Source: Methylobacterium durans
GTDB taxonomy: Bacteria; Pseudomonadota; Alphaproteobacteria; Rhizobiales; Beijerinckiaceae
Direction of reading: 5' to 3'
Assembly: GCF_003173715.1 (NCBI RefSeq)
Contig: NZ_CP029550.1
Span: forward strand, 5,379,501 to 5,443,500
DNA length: 64,000 nucleotides
Positions 24,798 through 32,205 of this stretch are shown here, one piece after another. Positions within the stretch are counted from its first letter, which is position 1. Each line of letters opens with the position of its first letter. Under the pieces are notes generated by a model. That model saw only the letters and a list, made by a program, of their open reading frames with translations, had not been told where the DNA came from and did not search any database. Made by a program: the position numbers and the translations under genes.

Positions 24798-26521
24798 ACA
24801 CCGCGGCGCTGGCGAACCTGCAGGCCTGGGTGCCGACCATCTTCGGCGCGGCTGCGCGATTCCAGCCCGGCACCGGTGCGTTCCGGGTCTCGTCGAAGGC
24901 GCTGGGCCGCAACCTCCAGGAAGATCTCTCCATCGCGCCGAACGGCATCCGGGACTGGGGCGTCGGCGACATGGGCGACGCGCGCCACGGCGCGCGGACA
25001 CCGATCGATCTCGTGATGGCGTTCGGCTTCGAGCGCGAACCCAAGGACGCCGCGTTCTGGCTCTGCCAGCAGATGGGGAAGGACCCGGCCTCCTTCGGCT
25101 ACGTCGACCGCGACGCGATCGGCGCTGACATTGCGGCGGGCCTGCTCGCGCGGCAGGTCGTGGAGGCGCCGAACGGCGAGCTCGTCGACGCCGAGACGGG
25201 CGAGTTCGTCACGCCGACGATGCCCGAGGTCGCGGTCGGGCAGGACTATCCCGACGAAGCGCTCCGGGTCGATGGCCTCGTTGGCGAGATCGCCGACTGG
25301 ATCATGGCGACGTCCATGTTCCCCTGCCGCCTCTTCGCGACGGCGGCCGCGCTCTCGGCCGTCGGCGTGGCGGTGGGGCGCCAAGTCTACACGGGCGTGC
25401 CGCGGACTGGCACAGCACTGTACTGGCTCGCCATCGCCCCCACCGGCGGCGGCAAGGATCGGCCGCAGGAGGCCATCAAGCAGATGTTCGCCGCGGCCGG
25501 GCTGCAGCATCTCGTGAAGCCATCCGTGTCCTCGTCGGCGAAGCTCGGCCTGTCGCTGCTTGAGCGGCCCGTGCAGGTGCAGGTCATCGACGAGGTCGGG
25601 AAGGTGCTGCGAAAATTCGTGTCGCGGCACGCCTCCAGCCAGGAGATGGCGCTGCTCGACGACTACTGCTCGGTCTGGGGCAAGAACCTCGGCTCGTTCG
25701 AGCCCGAGGGCGTCACGGTGCGCGCGGACACGTCCATCAAACGGCCGAGCCTCACCTTCTTCGGCGCCACGACGCCCACCAACTTCTACTCGCAGCTGCG
25801 GTCGGCCCAGGTGGCGGGCGGCTTCCTCAACCGCTTCCTCGTGCTGCAGCGGCACAAGCGGGTCGAGGAGAGCACCGATCTCGTGCCCGAGGACGAGGTG
25901 CCCCCGACAATCGTTGAGGCGCTCCGCGCGCTCCGGACGTGGCAGGATGGACGCACGCTGAGCCACGCGCCGAGCTCCATGGCAGACGACGCGGAGAACC
26001 CGCCTGCCCCCTTCATCGTGCCGATCGCGCCGGACGCCGAGACGTTGCTTGGCGAAGCGCGGGTACGGGCCAGGGCCATGATCGTGGCGTCCGACGACGA
26101 TTCCGTGCTCGAGGTCTATGCGCGCTCGGCCGAGATGGTGAAGCGCCTCTCCCTTGTCCTGGCCTGCGGACGGCACTGGCGTGACATGAGCGCGTGCCGG
26201 ATTGAGGCGAGTGATGTGGGCTGGGCCTCAAGCCTCGTCGACTGGTGCATGGCGTCCTTCGTGGACGGCCTGCGCAACCACATGTCGGAGAACGAGCATC
26301 AGGCCAACGCGAAGATGGTGCTGGCGCTCATTCGCACCGCCAAGGGCCGACGCATCACGCGTTCCGATCTTTACCGAAAGGTCGATGGCCGACTGCAGGT
26401 GCGCGATCTAATCGGCATTCTAAGCGGATTGGCCGAGGCCGGAAAAATCGAGGTACTGGAGGAGAAACCGCCGGAGGGCTCGAAAGGCGGCCGCCCGAAA
26501 ACGATATACGTGCTTCGTTGA
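24794..26521 (+). CDS. Phage replicative helicase-like ATPase (DUF3987-like)
   Basis: 575 aa from GTG 24794, overlapping the previous stop codon (GTGA). The ATPase core has Walker A APTGGGKDRPQEA near residue 215 and Walker B VQVIDEVGKVL near residue 265. SLTFFGATTPTNFYSQL lies near residue 320, and the C-terminal domain (RSDLYRKVDGRLQVRDL) resembles a winged helix. With the preceding prim-pol it forms the phage replication initiation unit. Confidence 0.8.
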   Translation: MNTAALANLQAWVPTIFGAAARFQPGTGAFRVSSKALGRNLQEDLSIAPNGIRDWGVGDMGDARHGARTPIDLVMAFGFEREPKDAAFWLCQQMGKDPASFGYVDRDAIGADIAAGLLARQVVEAPNGELVDAETGEFVTPTMPEVAVGQDYPDEALRVDGLVGEIADWIMATSMFPCRLFATAAALSAVGVAVGRQVYTGVPRTGTALYWLAIAPTGGGKDRPQEAIKQMFAAAGLQHLVKPSVSSSAKLGLSLLERPVQVQVIDEVGKVLRKFVSRHASSQEMALLDDYCSVWGKNLGSFEPEGVTVRADTSIKRPSLTFFGATTPTNFYSQLRSAQVAGGFLNRFLVLQRHKRVEESTDLVPEDEVPPTIVEALRALRTWQDGRTLSHAPSSMADDAENPPAPFIVPIAPDAETLLGEARVRARAMIVASDDDSVLEVYARSAEMVKRLSLVLACGRHWRDMSACRIEASDVGWASSLVDWCMASFVDGLRNHMSENEHQANAKMVLALIRTAKGRRITRSDLYRKVDGRLQVRDLIGILSGLAEAGKIEVLEEKPPEGSKGGRPKTIYVLR

Positions 26522-26653
26522 CGGCCCTTTCACTGCCACGTGCCACGCGATGCGTGGCGCGCAAAACCCGCTGGGGAGAATTTTTTTCGAACCGGCTCGC
26601 CAGCGCGTTAATGGGGTACTAGCGTCCGTCAATGCGAGTCAGGAGGCATGGCA

Positions 26654-26839
26654 ATGAGTGAGGAACTGCTGGAGCTCGTGCGGCGTGCCCGCGAGGTCGA
26701 GATGACGCCCTCGCAGCTGCGCGAGCAGCGCCAGAGCTTCGTGTACGGCAACACGCACATCGAGAACGAGCGCATCACGCGCGAGATGGTGGCGGAGGCC
26801 GACCTCAAGGTGGAGCGCGAGGACAACGGTGGCCGGTGA
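26654..26839 (+). CDS. Class I Fic antitoxin (VbhA-like)
   Basis: 61 aa. REQRQSFVYGNTHIENERITREMV carries the inhibitory-helix pattern of small Fic antitoxins, whose Glu blocks ATP binding in the toxin. Here IEN matches the E(G/N) end, but Asn-Thr stand where Ser/Thr is expected. ATG 26654 is chosen because AGGAGG lies 7 nt upstream; ATG 26648 is too close to it. It overlaps the fic gene by 11 bp. Confidence 0.75.
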   Translation: MSEELLELVRRAREVEMTPSQLREQRQSFVYGNTHIENERITREMVAEADLKVEREDNGGR

Positions 26840-27484
26840 TCGCCACAGCGTCGCCGAAACCGCGGAGCTGATCACCGACGAGGTCGAGAAGGCCAAGCGC
26901 GAAGCGGAAAACGGCGTCAGGCAATATCAGATGGCCCTGGAGATGATCCGGGGCCATGTGCATGATCAGGAGCGCCCGTTCCGACTGCGTCAGAGCACGA
27001 TCCTTGCGCTGCATGAGACCGCGCTGAAGGGCATCCATCCGCTCGCCGGCACCTTCCGCAATACGCCTGTTTCAATCGGGCAGAGCACGCACAAGCCGCC
27101 GGCGGCCTGCACGTCAGCGACGAGGTCTCGGACCTCTGCGAGTACGTGAACACGAACTGGAGAACGGCTTCGGCCATTCATCTAGCCGCCTACGTGCTCT
27201 GGAAACTGAACTGGATCCACCCGTTCGCCGACGGGAACGGCAGGACGTCGCGCGCTGTGTCCTACGTCGTCATGAGCATCAAACTGGACAGTTTGCTGCC
27301 AGGCACGCCGACGATTCCGGAGCAGATCGCAGCCGACAAGGGACCGTATTACGACGCGCTGGAGGAGGCCGATTCCCATTGGACCAAGGACGCCATCGAC
27401 GTGTCGTCGCTTGAGAAGATGCTCGAGTCGATGCTCGCCAAGCAGCTGCTCCATGCCGCCAACGAGGCGGCAGGCCAAAAATAG
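26829..27484 (+). pseudogene. Fic-domain AMP-transferase toxin, apparent 1-base frameshift
   Basis: Fic enzymes modify target proteins with AMP. GTG 26829 opens the protein (ALKGIHPLAGTFRNTPVSIGQSTHKPP). The frame breaks near 27100-27105, and the next frame continues VSDEVSDLCEYVNTNWR and the complete active site HPFADGNGRTSR (27218-27253), ending at 27484. One extra G in the GGCGGCC at 27101 restores about 218 residues. The catalytic His and the anion-binding loop are intact. Either it is a decayed toxin or a base is missing from the assembly. Confidence 0.85.
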
Positions 27485-27506
27485 ACCGCGCCGCCTTTCG
27501 CTTCAC

Positions 27507-27530
27507 AGCCCCGCTTCGGCGGGGCTTTTT
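27507..27530 (+). terminator. Intrinsic terminator after fic
   Basis: AGCCCCGC (27507-27514), loop TTCG, GCGGGGCT (27519-27526), then a T run to 27530. It ends the rightward early operon. Confidence 0.9.
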
Positions 27531-27540
27531 CGTGCGCCAT

Positions 27541-27801
27541 CCACAGGCAGGGTTTTTACGGGAGCCGGAGGTTTTTGCGGTCCGCAATAACCCTCCGCGG
27601 CATCGACACGCTTGGGTTTTTACCGGGTTTTTGCAGGGACACTCGACCGCAAAAACCTCCACAGCCAAGAGATTGATATATAAGGTAGAAAAAGAATTTT
27701 TTCTGTTATTACAGTTATTACGGGTTCCTGCCTCTCACATTTTTTCTGAGGCCATTTTCCCCCTCGTTTCTGGGGCCACCCGTAAAAACCCCAAAAACCC
27801 A
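27541..27801. repeat. Iteron-like repeat region, candidate phage replication origin
   Basis: No gene. Six copies of a word close to GGGTTTTTRCSGG lie in both orientations. Forward copies are at 27551-27562, 27570-27581, 27614-27627 and 27625-27638; reverse copies are at 27648-27658 and 27779-27800. An exact 16-bp inverted repeat joins 27567-27582 (GGAGGTTTTTGCGGTC) with 27645-27660, and a 12-bp one joins 27551-27562 with 27779-27790. A strongly AT-rich stretch with a palindrome (AGAAAAA-GAA-TTTTTTCT, 27687-27704) lies between. It is either an origin beside the primase/helicase genes or a control region for the antiterminator gene. Confidence 0.6.
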
Positions 27802-27898
27802 TTGGGCGCGCTCGGGCTTGCCTGGTGCCACCCGCCCGCTATTCTCCACCCCGCGTATCCCGACCGTGACCGCGGCGACCCCGAGAGAGGCCGCCGTG

Positions 27899-28630
27899 AT
27901 GAACCTGCAAGACGTTGCCCGCCAGACGAAGGCGCTGGCGAAGAAAAAGAAGCTCAGCCGCCCGGCGCGCAAGCGCCGGTTGTCGCGCATGAAGATCCGT
28001 CAGCGGGTGGCGATGCCGAGCCCGGAGCGCGTGCGCGCCAGGGCGAAGACCGATCGTTTCGAAGTCGATCAAGATCGCGACTGGATCGTGGTCCGGGCCG
28101 AGCAGAACCGCGCCGCGCGTTGCGCTCAGATGCTGCGCGAGGCTGGGCTGCCCGTCTTCGAAGCCCGCCAGGAAGAGCGTCTCGTCGCCGAGAACGGCAA
28201 GGCCCGCGTCGCTCAGGTTCCGCTGCTGCGCAGGCTCCTGTTCGTCGGCATCGCGGAAGGCGAGGGGCCCGCTGACCTTGCTGCCGTTCAGCACGTGGAG
28301 AGTGTCTGGGCGCTCGGCGAGGGCTCCTGGATCTGGACGCCGCGCGAGTGGCTGGCCAGCGCGAGGCCGATCCGTATCGGACCACTCGCGATGCAGAAGT
28401 TCGCTGATCACATCACCGGCCACTGTCGGAACGACAAGCTCGTGCCGGACCTGATCAAGGCGCTCTTCTCGGAGGGCGAGACCATTCGCATCTCCGCTGG
28501 GCCATTCGCCGCCTGCACCGGAGTGATTGAGCGGATCGATGCCGCTCGCGGTCGCTACACCGTCGTCGCCGACATCTTTGGGCGGGCAACTCCTGTGGAA
28601 CTTGCAGAAGATCAGTTGGAAGCCGCTTGA
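27899..28630 (+). CDS. NusG-like transcription antiterminator
   Basis: 243 aa. After a basic 60-residue lead, an NGN-type domain reads DWIVVRAEQNRAARCAQMLREAGLPVFEARQE...RRLLFVGI. A C-terminal KOW-type domain reads FSEGETIRISAGPFAACTGVIERIDAARGRYTVVADIFGRATPVELAEDQLE. NusG/RfaH relatives ride on RNA polymerase and suppress pausing or termination. Placed between early and late genes and behind a terminator, it probably switches on late transcription. ATG 27899 follows AGAGAGG. Confidence 0.8.
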   Translation: MNLQDVARQTKALAKKKKLSRPARKRRLSRMKIRQRVAMPSPERVRARAKTDRFEVDQDRDWIVVRAEQNRAARCAQMLREAGLPVFEARQEERLVAENGKARVAQVPLLRRLLFVGIAEGEGPADLAAVQHVESVWALGEGSWIWTPREWLASARPIRIGPLAMQKFADHITGHCRNDKLVPDLIKALFSEGETIRISAGPFAACTGVIERIDAARGRYTVVADIFGRATPVELAEDQLEAA

Positions 28631-28801
28631 CGGATTCGTTTGATGCTGCATCTAGTCGGTCAGGTTATCTGGAGCGTGCGCGTCCTAGACCGCCCCGACT
28701 GCCCGCAATGCGGGATGTGTCCTTCAGACCCGGCCCACGGCATCACCGAGGCAGTAGGAGAAATGCGCCGCGAGCGATCAGCCGCTCCAGGGCTTTTTGC
28801 A

Positions 28802-29056
28802 TTAATTGGCGGGGAAGTCTTCGCGCTCGTAGATTGCCCTGACGTCATCGTAGGCCGTGATCGGCGGCTTGCCATCAGGGAGGATGATGTTGACTGACCG
28901 CCTCGGCGAGCCCCGCCATTCATCCATGATCATCAGGACGGCATCCTTCAGACTACAATCCCGTTTGCCGCTCGACGCTGCAGTGTCTTTGGATGACGTA
29001 GTGGCGTCTTCATTCCAGATGACGGTGACGATCTCGTCGTAATCAACGGGCTCCAA
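28802..29056 (-). CDS. Hypothetical protein with TTG start
   Basis: 84 aa. TTG 29056 is chosen because AAGGAGG lies 6 nt upstream. It is acidic, with a C-terminal half MIMDEWRGSPRRSVNIILPDGKPPITAYDDVRAIYEREDFPAN that looks like a conserved fold. No family recognised. It is a stand-alone leftward gene in the accessory zone between the early and late modules. Confidence 0.55.
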   Translation of the reverse strand: MEPVDYDEIVTVIWNEDATTSSKDTAASSGKRDCSLKDAVLMIMDEWRGSPRRSVNIILPDGKPPITAYDDVRAIYEREDFPAN

Positions 29057-29189
29057 CTGCCCCTCCTTCGATTTGGCCGGGCCTCATGCCCGCACTTGAG
29101 GCCGAGCATAGGTCAGGCAGGCGGCTCCGAGGACGGCATGTAGACCCCGAGCTGAGCCGGCTTCTTTGATCAGAATCTGCCCAGCGCAC

Positions 29190-29420
29190 TTAACTGCCCG
29201 AAAAATCTGGCAAGATCTCTGTCTCGACGATCTTCTTCGCGGCTTTCACGTGGCTCGCTTGTGACCGCTCCAACTCGTGCTTTGCTGAGGAGACGATTTC
29301 TCGCGCCTCGGTTTGCGAAAGCACACCCTTCGCCGCAAGGTCTTTGATCAGCGCCACTGTGAGGGCCGCGGCCGCAAGCCCGTAAGCCTGCGGATTGTGC
29401 TTACAGTCGCTCCAGTCCAT
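29190..29420 (-). CDS. Hypothetical helical protein
   Basis: 76 aa from ATG 29420 with AGAGGAGAAG upstream. Helical throughout (LAAAALTVALIKDLAAKGVLSQTEAREIVSSAKHELERSQ), with a QTEAREI turn. The first helix is hydrophobic but short for a membrane span. No family recognised. Confidence 0.55.
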   Translation of the reverse strand: MDWSDCKHNPQAYGLAAAALTVALIKDLAAKGVLSQTEAREIVSSAKHELERSQASHVKAAKKIVETEILPDFSGS

Positions 29421-29546
29421 GCCGGCTTCTCCTCTTAGTTTCGGCGAGACGAGACCTTTTCGGGGCCGTTGTACGGGACTAGCCCGTTGCCCGGAGGCGC
29501 CAATGTTCGACCCGCATTCTCAGGCAGCTCCGCTGCGGCTCGCTCA

Positions 29547-29939
29547 TCAGATGCCGATGCTGGCTGCCCCGGCCTCTGCGGCTTGATGAGCGGTAGCGCC
29601 GGCGCGCAGAGCGTGGGCAATCGCAGTGGATGCGGTGTCAACAGCCTGAGATCGCTTGTCGCCATAGTTGTAGCTGTTGTTACCACCTCCGCCGAGCCGG
29701 GCGTGGTAGCTATCCGGGTATCTGGCGTTCATCCGTCCCTTCAGCATCGCGGAAGCGGCGTTGTAGTCTTCCTCGAAGTTCCGCCTATAGTAGACCATCG
29801 GGCCCGATGACTGCCCCCTCTCGGCGTTGTCGGCCAGTCTGCGGCCCTTCCGATCAGCTTGAGCACCGAATATCAGCCATTTCAGATTGGCCATCAGATA
29901 GGAAAAGGCTGTCATTTCGCGCACTCGATCGGCCGACAT
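29547..29939 (-). CDS. Hypothetical protein
   Basis: 130 aa. N-terminal hydrophobic stretch (FSYLMANLKWLIFGA), then a charged part and a Tyr/Asn/Gly-rich turn (HARLGGGGNNSYNYG) before an Ala-rich C-terminal helix. No family recognised. ATG 29939 and ATG 29915 are both possible; neither has a clear ribosome-binding site. Confidence 0.5.
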   Translation of the reverse strand: MSADRVREMTAFSYLMANLKWLIFGAQADRKGRRLADNAERGQSSGPMVYYRRNFEEDYNAASAMLKGRMNARYPDSYHARLGGGGNNSYNYGDKRSQAVDTASTAIAHALRAGATAHQAAEAGAASIGI

Positions 29940-30006
29940 CGCAGAATTGCTGCAGTCCGACTACCACACTTCTTGCTGATACGGTCCGAAATAAATAGCG
30001 AGGCTC

Positions 30007-30129
30007 GTGCCCTTGGCCCACCCCCGCCTCTCCGACCTCCTCATCCTCTCCATCTGCGCCTGGGAAATCTGGGCCCTCGCTGTGATCGAGATGCCGGGTG
30101 CGGTGATGCGGGAGATGGGGCTGTGCTGA
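30007..30129 (+). CDS. Possible small protein upstream of tail-type gene
   Basis: 40 aa from GTG 30007 (VPLAHPRLSDLLILSICAWEIWALAVIEMPGAVMREMGLC). Hydrophobic in the middle. Its end overlaps the next GTG by 7 bp, which suggests translational coupling. Too short to judge further. Confidence 0.3.
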   Translation: MPLAHPRLSDLLILSICAWEIWALAVIEMPGAVMREMGLC

Positions 30130-30707
30130 CTCTGGATCTGAGCGCGTTGGAGCGCGCGGCCCAGAGTGTAGGCGCATCTGCCGATCAGATGCCATTCGCA
30201 ATCAGCCGCACGTTGAACCAAGCCGTGCTGAGGACACGGGATCGCCTCGCGGACGAGACCTGGCCGTCTCACGTCAAGGTGCGGAACAGGGCCTTCATCA
30301 AGGCCGCTCTTCGCCAGCCTGAGTTCTCGAAGAAGACCGATCTGCGCGTCGCCCTCGTGGACCGCATCGGCAGGGCAACGCTGAACCTGCACGACAAGGG
30401 TGGCGTGAAGCGGGCTCAGTCCGGCCGCTTCGCCATCCCGACCTCGCGGGTGCGACGCGGCTCGAAGGGTGTGGTCGCCAGCCAGCGACCCGGCAACCTC
30501 AAGCGCAAGGTCGTGAAGGACGGCCTCATCTTCCAGGCCGTCGGCAAGGGCAAGACCCAGAGGCTGCAACTGATGTTCAAGCTGCAAGCCGCGACGCGTG
30601 TGAAGGCCGACGTCCCCTTCCGGCGCGACTTCGCCCGCTTCATGCAGGAAGAGATGCGGCGCGAGCTACCCAAGGCGGTGGCGCAAGCCATGCGGACGAG
30701 GCGGTAG
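30123..30707 (+). CDS. Putative minor tail protein (lambda Z-like)
   Basis: 194 aa from GTG 30123, with GGGAGA about 10 nt upstream. LSALERAAQSVGASADQMPFAISRTLNQAVLRTRDRLADETWP resembles the N-terminus of lambda gpZ-type tail completion proteins, and the length (lambda gpZ is 192 aa) agrees. A basic region (RRGSKGVVASQRPGNLKRKVV) and C-terminal helix follow. Its place upstream of the terminase, away from all other tail genes, is odd. The assignment is by resemblance only. Confidence 0.5.
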   Translation: MLTLDLSALERAAQSVGASADQMPFAISRTLNQAVLRTRDRLADETWPSHVKVRNRAFIKAALRQPEFSKKTDLRVALVDRIGRATLNLHDKGGVKRAQSGRFAIPTSRVRRGSKGVVASQRPGNLKRKVVKDGLIFQAVGKGKTQRLQLMFKLQAATRVKADVPFRRDFARFMQEEMRRELPKAVAQAMRTRR

Positions 30708-30816
30708 AGTTGCCGAAGCCGATTCCCAGGAGCGCCCTGCAGCTCCGACGCGTCATCAAGGGTCACCCATCACCCGGCGGCCAAGGACTGCCCGGACGAT
30801 GCTACGTGATGGGTGC

Positions 30817-31098
30817 TTAATGGGTAAATCCATTCAGCCGCGTCGTGTCCGGCAGCCGGCTCTCGTCGATCAGAGCGCCCGTCAAGTCGAAGACGCCTTC
30901 CCAGCCGGCCTGCTCGGTTCGAACGGTCACCCGGGATTTGCCCTCGTCTGCACCGATCCCCGAAACAACACGGCAGACGACGAGGCCAAGCTCGTCCAGT
31001 CGGCGCAGTTCAGTCGCATCGGTGCCGAGCTTCGCTGCAAGCTCGTGTGGGTCGACAATCCATTTGTCGTGAAGGTCAAATTTCAGGCGCATCGCCAT
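30817..31098 (-). CDS. DUF6522-like protein
   Basis: 93 aa. HELAAKLGTDATELRRLDELGLVVCRVVSGIGADEGKSRVTVRTEQAGWEGVFDLTG resembles small DUF6522 proteins of Hyphomicrobiales as I remember them; not checked. An exact 10-bp inverted repeat (CACCCATCAC 30764-30773 with GTGATGGGTG 30806-30815) lies just after its stop codon. Confidence 0.5.
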   Translation of the reverse strand: MAMRLKFDLHDKWIVDPHELAAKLGTDATELRRLDELGLVVCRVVSGIGADEGKSRVTVRTEQAGWEGVFDLTGALIDESRLPDTTRLNGFTH

Positions 31099-31195
31099 GC
31101 CCTCCCTCAGCTCGACAGCAGAGACGGGCTGAGACTGACCGTATCACCCTTTGATCTTGAGGAGTCGGAAAGTTACTTGCTCAAGGAGCGCGCCC

Positions 31196-31420
31196 ATGAC
31201 GCCGACTGAGCGCGCAGCCCTGGAGGATGCCCGCGCGGCCTGCCTCGCCAGCGCCGAGGCGATCGCGGCTGTGCTGGCAGGGGCTGAGCCCTTAGCTGCG
31301 CGTCCCGGCAGAGACCCCTTCGTCCGGCTCAAGGTCATTGCCTCGGCTTGGGGAATCACCGAGGGCGGCGTCTACAAGCAGCTCCCGCGATTGCGGCGCG
31401 AGAACCCTGAGTGGGTTTAA
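31196..31420 (+). CDS. Small putative DNA-binding protein, possible early stop
   Basis: 74 aa from ATG 31196 with CAAGGAGCG upstream. The C-terminal part (FVRLKVIASAWGITEGGVYKQLPRLRRENPEWV) looks like an HTH/excisionase fold. The frame stops at TAA 31418-31420, but the same frame continues RRGKRWRLHEDLMR to a TGA at 31462-31464. That is the expected ending for such a domain, so a nonsense change is suspected. Confidence 0.5.
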   Translation: MTPTERAALEDARAACLASAEAIAAVLAGAEPLAARPGRDPFVRLKVIASAWGITEGGVYKQLPRLRRENPEWV

Positions 31421-31481
31421 CGTCGCGGCAAGCGCTGGCGGCTGCACGAGGATCTGATGCGGTGAGCGCCTTCGCTTCAGT

Positions 31482-31718
31482 TCAGGCCGCCTGCGCATCC
31501 TCAATGTCGAAGAGGACCCCTCGTCCACTGAGCACGTCGGCGATGCGCGCCTTCATCTCGGACGTGAGATCAGCGACTCGCATGTGGACTGTGCTGCTTC
31601 GGGGAGTGCCCGTCACCCACATCCGATACTGCAGCCCTTCACCTCGAAGCGGCGCGAGATGACGCTCGGCAGTATCCTGGATGAGGACGTTGTTCAGGGT
31701 GATCAGCTTCTCATACAC
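31482..31718 (-). CDS. Hypothetical protein
   Basis: 78 aa from GTG 31718, with GAGAGG upstream. ERHLAPLRGEGLQYRMWVTGTPRSSTVHMRVADLTSEMKARIADVLSGRGVLFDI alternates strands and helix like a small alpha/beta protein. No family recognised. Confidence 0.5.
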   Translation of the reverse strand: MYEKLITLNNVLIQDTAERHLAPLRGEGLQYRMWVTGTPRSSTVHMRVADLTSEMKARIADVLSGRGVLFDIEDAQAA

Positions 31719-31850
31719 CGGCGGGACCTCTCAATCGACCTAGGTCAACGGACCGGGCGGAGAACCGTGCCTGCGACAAGTGCGTGGCATGGAGCTCTGA
31801 GAGGTGCAGCGGGAGGCGACGTGGTGAGCGCGCTCGCCTTGATCTGCACG

Positions 31851-31985
31851 TCAGGACAGGAAAGGCTGAGCGAGCAACGTCAGCATGCAGGCAAGTGCCA
31901 AGCTGAAGCTGGTGTGCGCAAAGGAGATGAGGGGATCGCGGTCGCGGACATGTCCGATGCTTCGGAGATCGCCGACCTTGGCCAT
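31851..31985 (-). CDS. Possible small membrane protein
   Basis: 44 aa from ATG 31985 (MAKVGDLRSIGHVRDRDPLI...). One hydrophobic helix near the C-terminus (FAHTSFSLALACMLTLLAQPFL). The only translation signal is a weak TTGGAGA. Low confidence. Confidence 0.3.
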   Translation of the reverse strand: MAKVGDLRSIGHVRDRDPLISFAHTSFSLALACMLTLLAQPFLS

Positions 31986-32175
31986 AGCGTGTCTCCAATC
32001 GCCGAAAGCTGTCATCGCGACCACATCGGCGAATCACCTCCTAGCCTACGAGCCGGATGCTTCGGATCGCAAGCTATTTGCCGATTGGATGTTCGCCGGG
32101 TCCTTCCTGGGTGGGGGAGGTGTCGAGGGTCCGCCCGAGTTCGGGACATGTGTAGCGTTCGGGTTCCAAAACCCC

Positions 32176-32203
32176 GTAACAGGTAACGGGTAACAGGTAA
32201 CGG
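32176..32203 (+). repeat. Four tandem heptamers GTAACRG before the terminase genes
   Basis: Four head-to-tail 7-bp units, alternately GTAACAG and GTAACGG, end 3 bp before the small terminase ATG. In lambda the small terminase Nu1 binds repeated sites beside cos, so this may be a terminase recognition or control site. It also supplies the ribosome-binding region. Confidence 0.7.
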
Positions 32204-32205
32204 GC

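Noticed and set aside
26542..26558. Hairpin GCCACGC-GAT-GCGTGGC after the helicase gene as terminator
   Set aside because: No T run follows directly, so it is not a convincing intrinsic terminator.
28640..28897. Possible rightward gene with CPQC/CP cysteines after the NusG-like gene
   Set aside because: It overlaps the better supported leftward gene 28802-29056, which has an AAGGAGG site, and it has no ribosome-binding site of its own.
30764..30815. 10-bp inverted repeat CACCCATCAC / GTGATGGGTG
   Set aside because: Exact but with a 32-bp loop and no T run; not enough to call a terminator or operator.
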